Source of the DNA: Magnetospirillum sp. UT-4
GTDB lineage: Bacteria; Pseudomonadota; Alphaproteobacteria; Rhodospirillales; Magnetospirillaceae
NCBI RefSeq assembly: GCF_902729435.1
Contig: NZ_CACVCG010000057.1
Location: 62,001-126,000, forward strand
Reading direction: 5' to 3'
Length of the DNA stretch: 64,000 nucleotides
This document shows, in pieces, positions 17,174-24,363 of the stretch; position 1 is the stretch's first letter; every line of letters starts with the position of its first letter. Position numbers and translations under genes: made by a program. The notes beneath the pieces were generated by a model. The model made no database searches. It saw only the letters and a list, made by a program, of their open reading frames with translations, and was not told where the DNA came from.

Positions 17174-18295
17174 GTGGCAGGCACGCGCACCGGTGAGTTC
17201 CGCCAGCTGATCTCGCCCTTCCTGCAGGCGAAGATCGCCGAACTGGAGGAGGCCTACGGCCCCGACAGCCGCCAGGTGCTGGCGCTGACCCGGCAATACG
17301 TGACCAGCCCGCTGGAGACGGTGGTGCAGGACAACGCCCGGCGGCGCCACTACGAATCCGAGGTCTCGATCCTGTTCGACGGGCGGCCGGTGGTGGGGGT
17401 CGAGCGCCTGTACCGCCGCACCATGCTGATCGAGCCCACCACCGTCTGCGCCGCCCATTGCCGCTGGTGCCTGCGCGGCCAGTACCCGATCCGCACCATG
17501 AAGGAAGACGACATCACCCACGCCACCCGCTACATCGGGTCGGCCGAATTGCGCGACGACGTCAACGAGGTGCTGATCACCGGCGGCGATCCGCTGATGA
17601 GCCTGCCGCTGCTGGGCCTCACCCTGGGCGAGCTGGCGCGCAACGCCCCCAACGTGCGCATCGTCCGCATCGGCAGCCGGGTGCCGTTCCAGGACCCGGC
17701 CCGCATCAACGACGCCATGCTCGAGATGTTCGGGCGCTATCCCGACTTCCGCTTCGAACTGGGCTGCAACGTCAACCATCCGCTGGAATTCTGGCCGGAA
17801 AGCATCGACTCGCTGAAGCGGCTGCAGGACATCGGCTTCCGCATCTACAACCAGCATCCGCTGCTGAAGGGCGTCAACGACGACACCGAGACACTGACCG
17901 AGCTCTACGAGCTGCTGCGCTGGCACGGCATCGAGGCGCATTACCTGTTCCACGCCATCCCCATGCGCGGCATGGCGCACCACCGCACCTCGCTGCGCCG
18001 CGGCCTCGAGCTGGTGCGCCGCCTGACCGCCGGCGGCGTGTTCTCGGGCCGCGCCAAGCCCCATTACGCGGTGCTGTCGGACATCGGCAAGATCGTCATC
18101 TATGACGGCGTCATCAGGGACCACCGCGAGGAGGACAATTGCCTGCTGCTGCGCTCGGGCTTCCGGCTCAAGGAGCGGCGGGCGTGGAACCCGTCGTGGC
18201 AGGTTCCGGAAAGCCTGGTGATCGACAACGACGGCTTCATGTGCACCTGGTACGTGGACGGCACCGACGACCCCATCCCGGCGGACGCGGCATGA
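17174..18295 (+). CDS. Lysine-2,3-aminomutase-like radical SAM protein
   Basis: 373 residues from a GTG with an AGAGGAG ribosome site. The Cys motif is C92-x3-C96-x2-C99. ITGGDPLMS, IGSRVPFQDPARI, NVNHPLEF and LLKGVND follow the KamA order. Compared with KamA as I recall it, the substrate Asp (Asp293 in the clostridial enzyme) aligns with Ile262, and the PGGGGK pyridoxal loop is shortened to SDIGK (Lys306). It may therefore use another amino acid or no longer be an aminomutase. It sits between a CapK-like gene and a deacetylase-like gene and overlaps the latter by 4 bases. Confidence 0.78.
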   Translation: MAGTRTGEFRQLISPFLQAKIAELEEAYGPDSRQVLALTRQYVTSPLETVVQDNARRRHYESEVSILFDGRPVVGVERLYRRTMLIEPTTVCAAHCRWCLRGQYPIRTMKEDDITHATRYIGSAELRDDVNEVLITGGDPLMSLPLLGLTLGELARNAPNVRIVRIGSRVPFQDPARINDAMLEMFGRYPDFRFELGCNVNHPLEFWPESIDSLKRLQDIGFRIYNQHPLLKGVNDDTETLTELYELLRWHGIEAHYLFHAIPMRGMAHHRTSLRRGLELVRRLTAGGVFSGRAKPHYAVLSDIGKIVIYDGVIRDHREEDNCLLLRSGFRLKERRAWNPSWQVPESLVIDNDGFMCTWYVDGTDDPIPADAA

Positions 18296-19656
18296 GCGAG
18301 GCGAAGCCGATGCTGTACGTGGTCCACTGCGTCGATGCCGAAGGCCCGCTGTACGAGCCGGTCGAGGCCACCTTCCAGCGCCTGAAATCCATCTTCGGCC
18401 TCGACCTGGCGCCCGACCACCGGGTCTTGAAGCAGTTGCAGGCGGGGACCTACGATCTGGGCGACCCCGATCTGGCGCGCAAGGTGGCGCGCACCCTGGC
18501 CCCGGACCAGCTGGCCTATCTCGACGACTGGACCAGGATCGAGGCGATGCTGGACGCCGTCGATGCCGACGCGGTGCGCCTGCGCGTCCCCGACAGCCGG
18601 GGCGGCGCCTGGACCGTCAGCTGGCACTGCCTGGCCCATTTCGGCTTCAACCCCGCCCGCAATCCGCGCCGGCGCGATCTCGGGGTGCACAACGTCTTCG
18701 ACCGCTATGCCGCCCGCTACGGCTTCGACGGCGCGCGCGACCGCCTGCACTGGCACTTCCACCCGATCCCGTTCAGCGGCCAGGCCAACCACTGCGCCAC
18801 CCATTACCTCAACGACCCGTCCATCTTCGAGATCGTGTCGCGCCGGGTGCTGGAGCGGCACTGGTTTCCGTGCGCCAACCGCCCCGGCCTCAACGTCGAG
18901 CGCCCCGATTCCCACTGGTTCCTGGAACAGTGGCTGCCCTACGACATGGGCAACAACCATGCCGACCACGACCACGACCAGCCCGACCTCGACCACGGCC
19001 GCTGGGGCGACTGGCGCCGGGCGCCCCTGGACTGGGTGGTCTACCACCCCCACCACGACGACTATCAGCGCCCCGGCCAGTGCCGCCGCGCCATCGCCCG
19101 CTGCCTCAACCTGCAGGCCCGCTACAACGCCATCACCCCGGCCGAGGTCGAGGCGGCGTTCCGGGCGGCGGCGGACCGCCCGGTGGTGATGGCCTTCACC
19201 AACCACGACTTCCGCAGCCTGGAACCGGGCATCGCCGAGATGCAGGACTGGCTGAGGGAGATCTCGGCCCGCCACCCCGGGGTCGAATGGGTCTACGCCG
19301 ATTCCGCCACCGCCATGCGCGGCGCCCTGGGCCAGGGCGAGGCGCCGCACGCGCGCTTCGCGGTCGAGGTGACCGCCACCGGCAATGGCGGCCATCGCCT
19401 GGACGTGCGCCTCGACCGCGACCCGTTCGGGCCGCAGCCGTGGTTCTGCTATCTCAGCCGCGAGGGCCGGGTGTTCCACGACAATCTGGGCTTCGGCCTG
19501 GAGCCCCGGCGGTGGTTCTACGAATTCGACGAGGAATCCATCCCGCTGGAGGCGGTGGCCCGCATCGGCCTGGCCACCAACACCGGCAACGGCCGCACCA
19601 GCGTCACCACCTTCGACCCCGCCACCGGCGCCCGCACCGACGCGTTCCATAACTGA
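18292..19656 (+). CDS. Uncharacterised His/Asp-rich protein, deacetylase-like start
   Basis: 454 residues from the ATG at 18292 (ATGA overlap). It begins YVVHCVDAEGPLYE, which resembles the metal-site strand of NodB-like deacetylases. HWHFHPIPF and a dense HADHDHDQPDLDHGRW stretch near the middle could bind metal. A later TNHDFRSLEP may be a catalytic His strand. The last 100 residues look like a beta-rich domain. I do not recognise a named family with confidence. It is the last gene of the NeuD-NeuC operon and ends 3 bases from the convergent NeuB stop. Confidence 0.6.
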   Translation: MSEAKPMLYVVHCVDAEGPLYEPVEATFQRLKSIFGLDLAPDHRVLKQLQAGTYDLGDPDLARKVARTLAPDQLAYLDDWTRIEAMLDAVDADAVRLRVPDSRGGAWTVSWHCLAHFGFNPARNPRRRDLGVHNVFDRYAARYGFDGARDRLHWHFHPIPFSGQANHCATHYLNDPSIFEIVSRRVLERHWFPCANRPGLNVERPDSHWFLEQWLPYDMGNNHADHDHDQPDLDHGRWGDWRRAPLDWVVYHPHHDDYQRPGQCRRAIARCLNLQARYNAITPAEVEAAFRAAADRPVVMAFTNHDFRSLEPGIAEMQDWLREISARHPGVEWVYADSATAMRGALGQGEAPHARFAVEVTATGNGGHRLDVRLDRDPFGPQPWFCYLSREGRVFHDNLGFGLEPRRWFYEFDEESIPLEAVARIGLATNTGNGRTSVTTFDPATGARTDAFHN

Positions 19657-19659
19657 CCG

Positions 19660-20733
19660 TCACCCGTCGATGGGTTCGTCCTCGGCGTAGTCGCGCCCGG
19701 CCGGCGTGCCCAGCACCTCCCAGGTGCGGGTCGGCGAAACCCCGCCGCCGGGGCGCTTGGCGGTCAGGTTGGCTTCGGTGAATGTCTCGCCGGCGCCGAT
19801 GGGGCGCCGCGCCACCAGGCTCTTGCGGGCGATGGCGATGTTCTTCACCTCCGAGGGCGCGGGCACCTTGTCGGCGCTGCCCAGCGCCAGCTCCACCTGG
19901 CGCACCATCGCCACCATGGCGGCCAGTTCGTTCGGCTCCAGCGAGGCGGCGTGGTCGGGGCCGGGCAGGGCGCGGTCCAGGGTGAAGTGCTTCTCGATGA
20001 TGGTGGCGCCGCGGGCGACCGCGGCCACCGCCGCGGCAAAGCCGACGGTATGGTCGGACAGGCCGACCGGCAGCCCGAAGGCCCGCGCCAGGGTGTCCAT
20101 GGCCCGCAGGTTCACGTCCGCGAACGGGGTCGGGTATTCGGTGGTGCAGTGGAGCAGGCTGACCCTGGCGGCCAGCGCGGCGCGGCCCGCCGCCGACGCA
20201 TAGGCGGCGCGGAAGGCTTCGGCGCCGGGGGCGGCGGACGCGGCATAGCCGAAGGCGAGCACCCCGAGGGCCGCTTCGACCTCGTCCAGGGTGGACATGC
20301 CGGTGGACAGGATGATCCGCCGTCCGCTCCGCGCCGCCGCCAGCAGCAGCGGCCAGTTGGTGATCTCGCCCGAGGGCAGCTTCAGCAGGTCCAGTCCCAG
20401 CCCCCCGGTCAGGAAGTCCAGGCTGGGCAGGTCGAAGGGGGTGGACAGGAAGGCGATGCCTTTCTCGCCGCAGCGGCGGACCAGGGCGCGGTGATCGTCC
20501 TCGGACAGCCTGAGGGCGCGCACCATGTCGAGCTGGCTGTCGTCGCCGCCGGTGGTGCGTTTCTGGTATTCCGCCTTGGGCGCGAAGCGCGAGATCACCT
20601 CTTCCGGCACGAAGGTCTGGAACTTGACCGCGTCGGCCCCGGCGGCGGCGGCGGCGTCCACCAGGGCCAGGGCGCGGTCCAGATCGCCGTTGTGGTTGAC
20701 GCCGGCCTCGGCGATGACGAACACGCCGCTCAT
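19660..20733 (-). CDS. neuB: N-acetylneuraminate/legionaminate synthase (NeuB/LegI)
   Basis: 357 residues. It begins VFVIAEAGVNHNGD with FQTF soon after, then LKLPSGEITNWPLL, LSTGMSTLDE, HCTTEYP, GLSDHT and IIEKHFTLDR, all in the NeuB barrel order. A C-terminal SAF domain starts near KNIAIARKSL. The enzyme condenses phosphoenolpyruvate with a 2,4-diacetamido or N-acetyl hexose to give the nine-carbon keto acid. It overlaps LegC by 4 bases. LegC and LegB in the same operon point to legionaminic acid; a related sugar cannot be excluded. Confidence 0.92.
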   Translation of the reverse strand: MSGVFVIAEAGVNHNGDLDRALALVDAAAAAGADAVKFQTFVPEEVISRFAPKAEYQKRTTGGDDSQLDMVRALRLSEDDHRALVRRCGEKGIAFLSTPFDLPSLDFLTGGLGLDLLKLPSGEITNWPLLLAAARSGRRIILSTGMSTLDEVEAALGVLAFGYAASAAPGAEAFRAAYASAAGRAALAARVSLLHCTTEYPTPFADVNLRAMDTLARAFGLPVGLSDHTVGFAAAVAAVARGATIIEKHFTLDRALPGPDHAASLEPNELAAMVAMVRQVELALGSADKVPAPSEVKNIAIARKSLVARRPIGAGETFTEANLTAKRPGGGVSPTRTWEVLGTPAGRDYAEDEPIDG

Positions 20734-21857
20734 TCCGGGACCATCCACGGGCTCGACGGGATGTTGACCAGGCGGGCGGCGACGGCCTCGGCCGCCGACA
20801 GACCGGCCATGCGCGGCGCGGCGCCATGGGCGCCGGTCAGGTGCATCAGGGTCCAGCACGGCCGCGTCTGCAGCCCGGCGGCGTTGGTCTCGGCCAGGAA
20901 GCGGTCGCGGTCGGCGGGATCGTCGAACAGCACCGCGTTCAGCCAGTGGATGCCGTCGGCGAAGGCGGGCGGGCGGAACAGACGGCAGCCGGGGCAGTCG
21001 GCGAACAGGTCGGCGTACAGGGCGGCGAGGCGGCGCTTGGCGGCGGCGAACTCGCCCAGCCGCTCCATCTGGGCGCAGCCCAGGGCGGCGTTGAGGTTGG
21101 GCAGGCGGTAGTTGAAGCCGACCTCGTCGTGGTCGAAGGCCCAGGCATGGGGCGCTCGCGCCGTGGTGGTCAGGTGCTTCAGCCGCCTGGCCAGGGACTC
21201 GTCGTCGGTGGTGACCATGCCGCCGCCGCCGGCGGTCAGGATCTTGTTGCCGTTGAAGCTGAAGGTGCCCATCAGCCCCAGCGAGCCGCAGCGACGGCCC
21301 CGATAGCGGCTGCCCAGCGCCTCGGTGGAATCCTCGATCACCGGAATGCCGAACTCGGCCGCCACGGCGTTCAGCGCGTCCATGTCGGCGGGATGGCCGA
21401 AGATGTGGACGGGAACGACGGCCTTCACCGGCGCACCGCTCCAACCGGCCAGCAGCGCGCGCAGGCGGGCGGGGTCGATGGCCAGGGTGGCGGGGTCGAT
21501 GTCCACCAGCAGCGGCGTCGCCCCGGTATAGGCGACGGCGTTGCAGGTGGCGACGAAGGTCAGCGTCGGGCAGACCACCGCGTCGCCCGGCCCCACCCCC
21601 AAGGCGTGCAGGGCGGCGTGCAGGGCGGCGGTGCCGTTGACGGTGGCGACGGCGAAGCGGGTGCCGGCGGCCTCGGCCACCATCGCCTCGAAGCGATCGA
21701 CATAGGCGCCCACCGACGACACCCAGCCGGTGTCCAGGCAGTCCTTGACGTAGTCCCACTCCCGCCCCGCGAACCGGGGCGCGTGCAGCGGCACCGGCCC
21801 GTCCAGCCCCAGGGTGGCGCGGCAGAACCCTTCCAGCCGGCGGGTGGCGTCCAGCAT
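20730..21857 (-). CDS. legC: LegC-like PLP aminotransferase
   Basis: 375 residues of the DegT/DnrJ/EryC1 family. EDSTEALGS (Asp176) and SFNGNK (Lys205) supply the pyridoxal contacts, followed by TAGGGGMV. In the legionaminic pathway it adds an amino group to C4 of the 4-keto sugar made by LegB. It starts one base after the LegB stop and overlaps NeuB by 4 bases, so the order LegB-LegC-NeuB follows the pathway. Length and motifs are normal. Confidence 0.88.
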   Translation of the reverse strand: MLDATRRLEGFCRATLGLDGPVPLHAPRFAGREWDYVKDCLDTGWVSSVGAYVDRFEAMVAEAAGTRFAVATVNGTAALHAALHALGVGPGDAVVCPTLTFVATCNAVAYTGATPLLVDIDPATLAIDPARLRALLAGWSGAPVKAVVPVHIFGHPADMDALNAVAAEFGIPVIEDSTEALGSRYRGRRCGSLGLMGTFSFNGNKILTAGGGGMVTTDDESLARRLKHLTTTARAPHAWAFDHDEVGFNYRLPNLNAALGCAQMERLGEFAAAKRRLAALYADLFADCPGCRLFRPPAFADGIHWLNAVLFDDPADRDRFLAETNAAGLQTRPCWTLMHLTGAHGAAPRMAGLSAAEAVAARLVNIPSSPWMVPE

Positions 21858-21858
21858 C

Positions 21859-22860
21859 TCAGATATTGTAGCGATCGGCCTTGTAGCGGCCGAGATGGGC
21901 GGGATCGGCGAACCAGGCGACGGTCTCGGCCAGGGCGCGGGCGAAGCCGTCGCGTCCGCCCCATTCCGGCCGCCAGCCGAGCAGGCGGGCGGCCAGCGCG
22001 TTGTCGCCCCACAGCCGCTCGACCTCGCTCTTCTCGGGGCGCAGGCGGATTTCGTCGGTCTCGATCTCCAGGTCGCAGCCGATCACCTCGGCGATCAGGC
22101 GGGCGGTGTCGCCCACCGAGATCTCGTAGTTGGAGGCGGCGTTGATGACCTCGCCCTCGATGCCGGGGGCCGTCATGGCGGCCATGAAGGCGCCCGCCGT
22201 GTCCCTGACGAAGTTGAAGTCGCGGGTGGGATGCACCGCCCCCAGGCGGATGCGCCGCTGGCCCGCCAGCAGCTGGGTGATGATGGTGGGGATCACCGCG
22301 CGGGCCGACTGCCGGGGGCCGAAGGTGTTGAACGGGCGCAGGATGGTCACCGGGGTGGCGAACGAGCGATGGAAGGCGATGGCCATCTGGTCGGCGGCGA
22401 TCTTGGTCGCCGAATAGGGCGACTGGCCGACCAGCGGGTGGTCCTCGGTGATGGGGACGAAGCGGGCGGTGCCGTAGACCTCGCTGGTCGAGGTGTGGAC
22501 GATGCGCGACACACCCAGGTCGCGGGCCGCCTGCAGCACGTTCAGGGTGCCGGTGACGTTGGTCTGAACATAGGCGTCGGGGGAATGGTAGGAATAGGGG
22601 ATGGCGATCAGCGCCGCCAGGTGCAGCACGGTGTCGCAGCCGGCCATGGCGGCGCGCACCCCGTGCGGATCGCGGATGTCGCCGGCGAAGACGTCCAGGT
22701 TCGCGCGGATGTCGGCGGGCGAGTCGTCCAGCCATCCCCACGAATTGAAGGAATTGTAGAGGACGAAGGCGCGCACGTCGTGGCCGGCGCGCACCAGCGC
22801 CTCGGTCAGGTGCGATCCGATGAAGCCGTCGGCGCCGGTAACCAGGATCTTCTTGGGCAT
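21859..22860 (-). CDS. legB: LegB-like NAD-dependent 4,6-dehydratase
   Basis: 333 residues from the ATG at 22860; the upstream in-frame extension is not conserved in character. GADGFIGSH (9-17) is the NAD loop; TSTSEVYG and SPYSATK (Tyr149, Lys153) form the extended-SDR active site. It removes water from a nucleotide-GlcNAc to form the 4-keto-6-deoxy sugar. With a PtmE homologue present, GDP-GlcNAc is the likely substrate, as in Campylobacter. It heads the operon. A promoter-like sequence lies only 10 bases upstream, so the mRNA may have almost no leader. Confidence 0.88.
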   Translation of the reverse strand: MPKKILVTGADGFIGSHLTEALVRAGHDVRAFVLYNSFNSWGWLDDSPADIRANLDVFAGDIRDPHGVRAAMAGCDTVLHLAALIAIPYSYHSPDAYVQTNVTGTLNVLQAARDLGVSRIVHTSTSEVYGTARFVPITEDHPLVGQSPYSATKIAADQMAIAFHRSFATPVTILRPFNTFGPRQSARAVIPTIITQLLAGQRRIRLGAVHPTRDFNFVRDTAGAFMAAMTAPGIEGEVINAASNYEISVGDTARLIAEVIGCDLEIETDEIRLRPEKSEVERLWGDNALAARLLGWRPEWGGRDGFARALAETVAWFADPAHLGRYKADRYNI

Positions 22861-22869
22861 GGGCGGTAC

Positions 22870-22896
22870 GTTATAGCCGGGCGCCGACGGCCGCAA
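22870..22896 (-). promoter_or_regulatory. Promoter candidate for legB operon, possibly leaderless
   Basis: On the minus strand, TTGCGG (22896-22891) is followed after 15 bases by TATAAC (22875-22870). A start about 7 bases downstream would fall within a few bases of the legB ATG at 22860. The spacing is shorter than ideal. Confidence 0.35.
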
Positions 22897-23051
22897 CCCC
22901 CATCCCCGCGGAAGCCGCGGCCATTCCGCTTCCTTTCGCCGCGCCCGCAAGGTTAGAATGCCTTGCCGTCCAGGCATAACCGCAGCAACGTCCGGTATCC
23001 ACGTGCCCCTTCGCCCGCCCTCGATCCCGGGTCCGGACCGAAACTGACCCC

Positions 23052-24212
23052 ATGCCCCTCAGCCTGTCCGACATACCTGTCATCGCCGCCGCCGCCGCGC
23101 TGTTCTATGCGCTGGTCGCCGTCTGGGTGCTGGTACCGCAGGCCAGGCGCCGGCTGGATCGGCTGTTCACCATGCCGATGCCGCACAACCAGCCGCACCT
23201 GGCCGCGCTGGATGGCGTACGCGGGTTCTGCGCCATCTGGGTGATGACCTTTCATTTCTGGCAATGGCACCGCGGCATCTTCGAGGAACTGGTGCCATGG
23301 TTTCCGCCTATCCGCGACGGTGCCAACGCGGTGTCGGTCTTCGCAGCCCTGTCGGGCTTCCTGATCTACCGTTCGGTGAAGAACCTGGCCGGTCCCGAGG
23401 ATCTTCCGACCTATCTTAAGCGCCGCTTCCTGCGCATCTACCCGCTGTATTTCGTGACCACCGTCGTGGCGCTTTTGGTATTTCCGCCCGCCGGCCTTTC
23501 GTTCAGCCGGGTGATCGCCGAATTCTCCATGGCCCGCTCGCTCGGCTACGGCGTTTTTCTCAATCCGGTGGCCTGGAGCCTGTATGTCGAGGTGCTGTTC
23601 TACGTGGTGCTGCCGGTGTGGGTCTGGGCGGCGCGCGGCAAGCTGGTGCCGTTGACGGTGACGGCGGCGGTGCTGTTCGCCCTGGCCTCCAGCGGCACCC
23701 GCGAGGTCGATCTCTGGAAGTTCTTCGCGGTGGGAATCCTGGTATCCGAGGCGATCGACCGCCTGGTGCCGACATGGAACGGGCGCAAGGCGTTCGCCGT
23801 GTTCGCCCTCGGACTGGTCCTGGTGGCCGCCAGCTATCACAAGCATGACCTGCACCGCCAGGCGATCATGGCCCTGGGGACAGGGCTTCTGTTGGTCGGC
23901 ATCGTGGCCTGGAGACCGGCGGCCTGGGCGTTCTCGACCAGGCCCATGCGGGTGCTGGGAACCATCTCCTACAGTGTCTTCCTCTGGCATCCCTTCGTCA
24001 TCTGCTGGATTTTCCCGACGGTGTTCAACGGCAGCGGATCCATCGCCTACACCGCGCCGCACACGCGAATGGACCCGCTGCTGCTGCCGTTCGTGTTCGT
24101 TCCCGCCATCCTGCTGTTCAGCGCCATCTCGTACCTGGCGATCGAGCGACCGGTGCTGTACCGCAAATTTCGCGAGAAGGGGCGGCCTGAACCGGCGCCC
24201 GTGCCGCTGTGA
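23052..24212 (+). CDS. Membrane acyltransferase, acyltransferase-3 family
   Basis: 386 residues with an N-terminal helix and about nine further helices. LDGVRGFCAIWVMTFHFW carries the early His that marks this family. FAALSGFLIYRSVK and KRRFLRIYPLYF are also typical. Such proteins move acetyl or other acyl groups across the membrane to modify glycans. It is divergent from legB (191-base gap with no clear promoter on this strand beyond a lone TAGAAT at 22954). It is followed by a 41-residue single-helix protein and a GT-C-like protein, suggesting an operon. Confidence 0.85.
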   Translation: MPLSLSDIPVIAAAAALFYALVAVWVLVPQARRRLDRLFTMPMPHNQPHLAALDGVRGFCAIWVMTFHFWQWHRGIFEELVPWFPPIRDGANAVSVFAALSGFLIYRSVKNLAGPEDLPTYLKRRFLRIYPLYFVTTVVALLVFPPAGLSFSRVIAEFSMARSLGYGVFLNPVAWSLYVEVLFYVVLPVWVWAARGKLVPLTVTAAVLFALASSGTREVDLWKFFAVGILVSEAIDRLVPTWNGRKAFAVFALGLVLVAASYHKHDLHRQAIMALGTGLLLVGIVAWRPAAWAFSTRPMRVLGTISYSVFLWHPFVICWIFPTVFNGSGSIAYTAPHTRMDPLLLPFVFVPAILLFSAISYLAIERPVLYRKFREKGRPEPAPVPL

Positions 24213-24237
24213 ACGGGATGCCCGCGACGGTGATGCG

Positions 24238-24363
24238 GTGAAATCGGCACACCGCCTCTTCGCGATCCTGGGCTGGTCCTGGCTGGCCGCGGCATGCCTG
24301 GTCTATTTCGCCCAGTACCGGGACATGCTGCCGTCGGTCCTCGCGATCCTGGGGCTGCGATGA
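24238..24363 (+). CDS. Small single-helix membrane protein (41 aa)
   Basis: A GTG at 24238 opens 41 residues with one hydrophobic helix (about 8-24, LFAILGWSWLAAACLVYFA) and a second weakly hydrophobic end. Its stop overlaps the ATG of the next gene as ATGA, like most real junctions here. There is no strong ribosome site and no ATG in frame. It could be a small partner of the acyltransferase or the GT-C-like protein. I do not recognise it. Confidence 0.45.
   Translation: MKSAHRLFAILGWSWLAAACLVYFAQYRDMLPSVLAILGLR

Noticed and set aside
22954-22959. TAGAAT as a promoter for the acyltransferase gene
   Set aside because: No acceptable -35 box lies at a usable distance.
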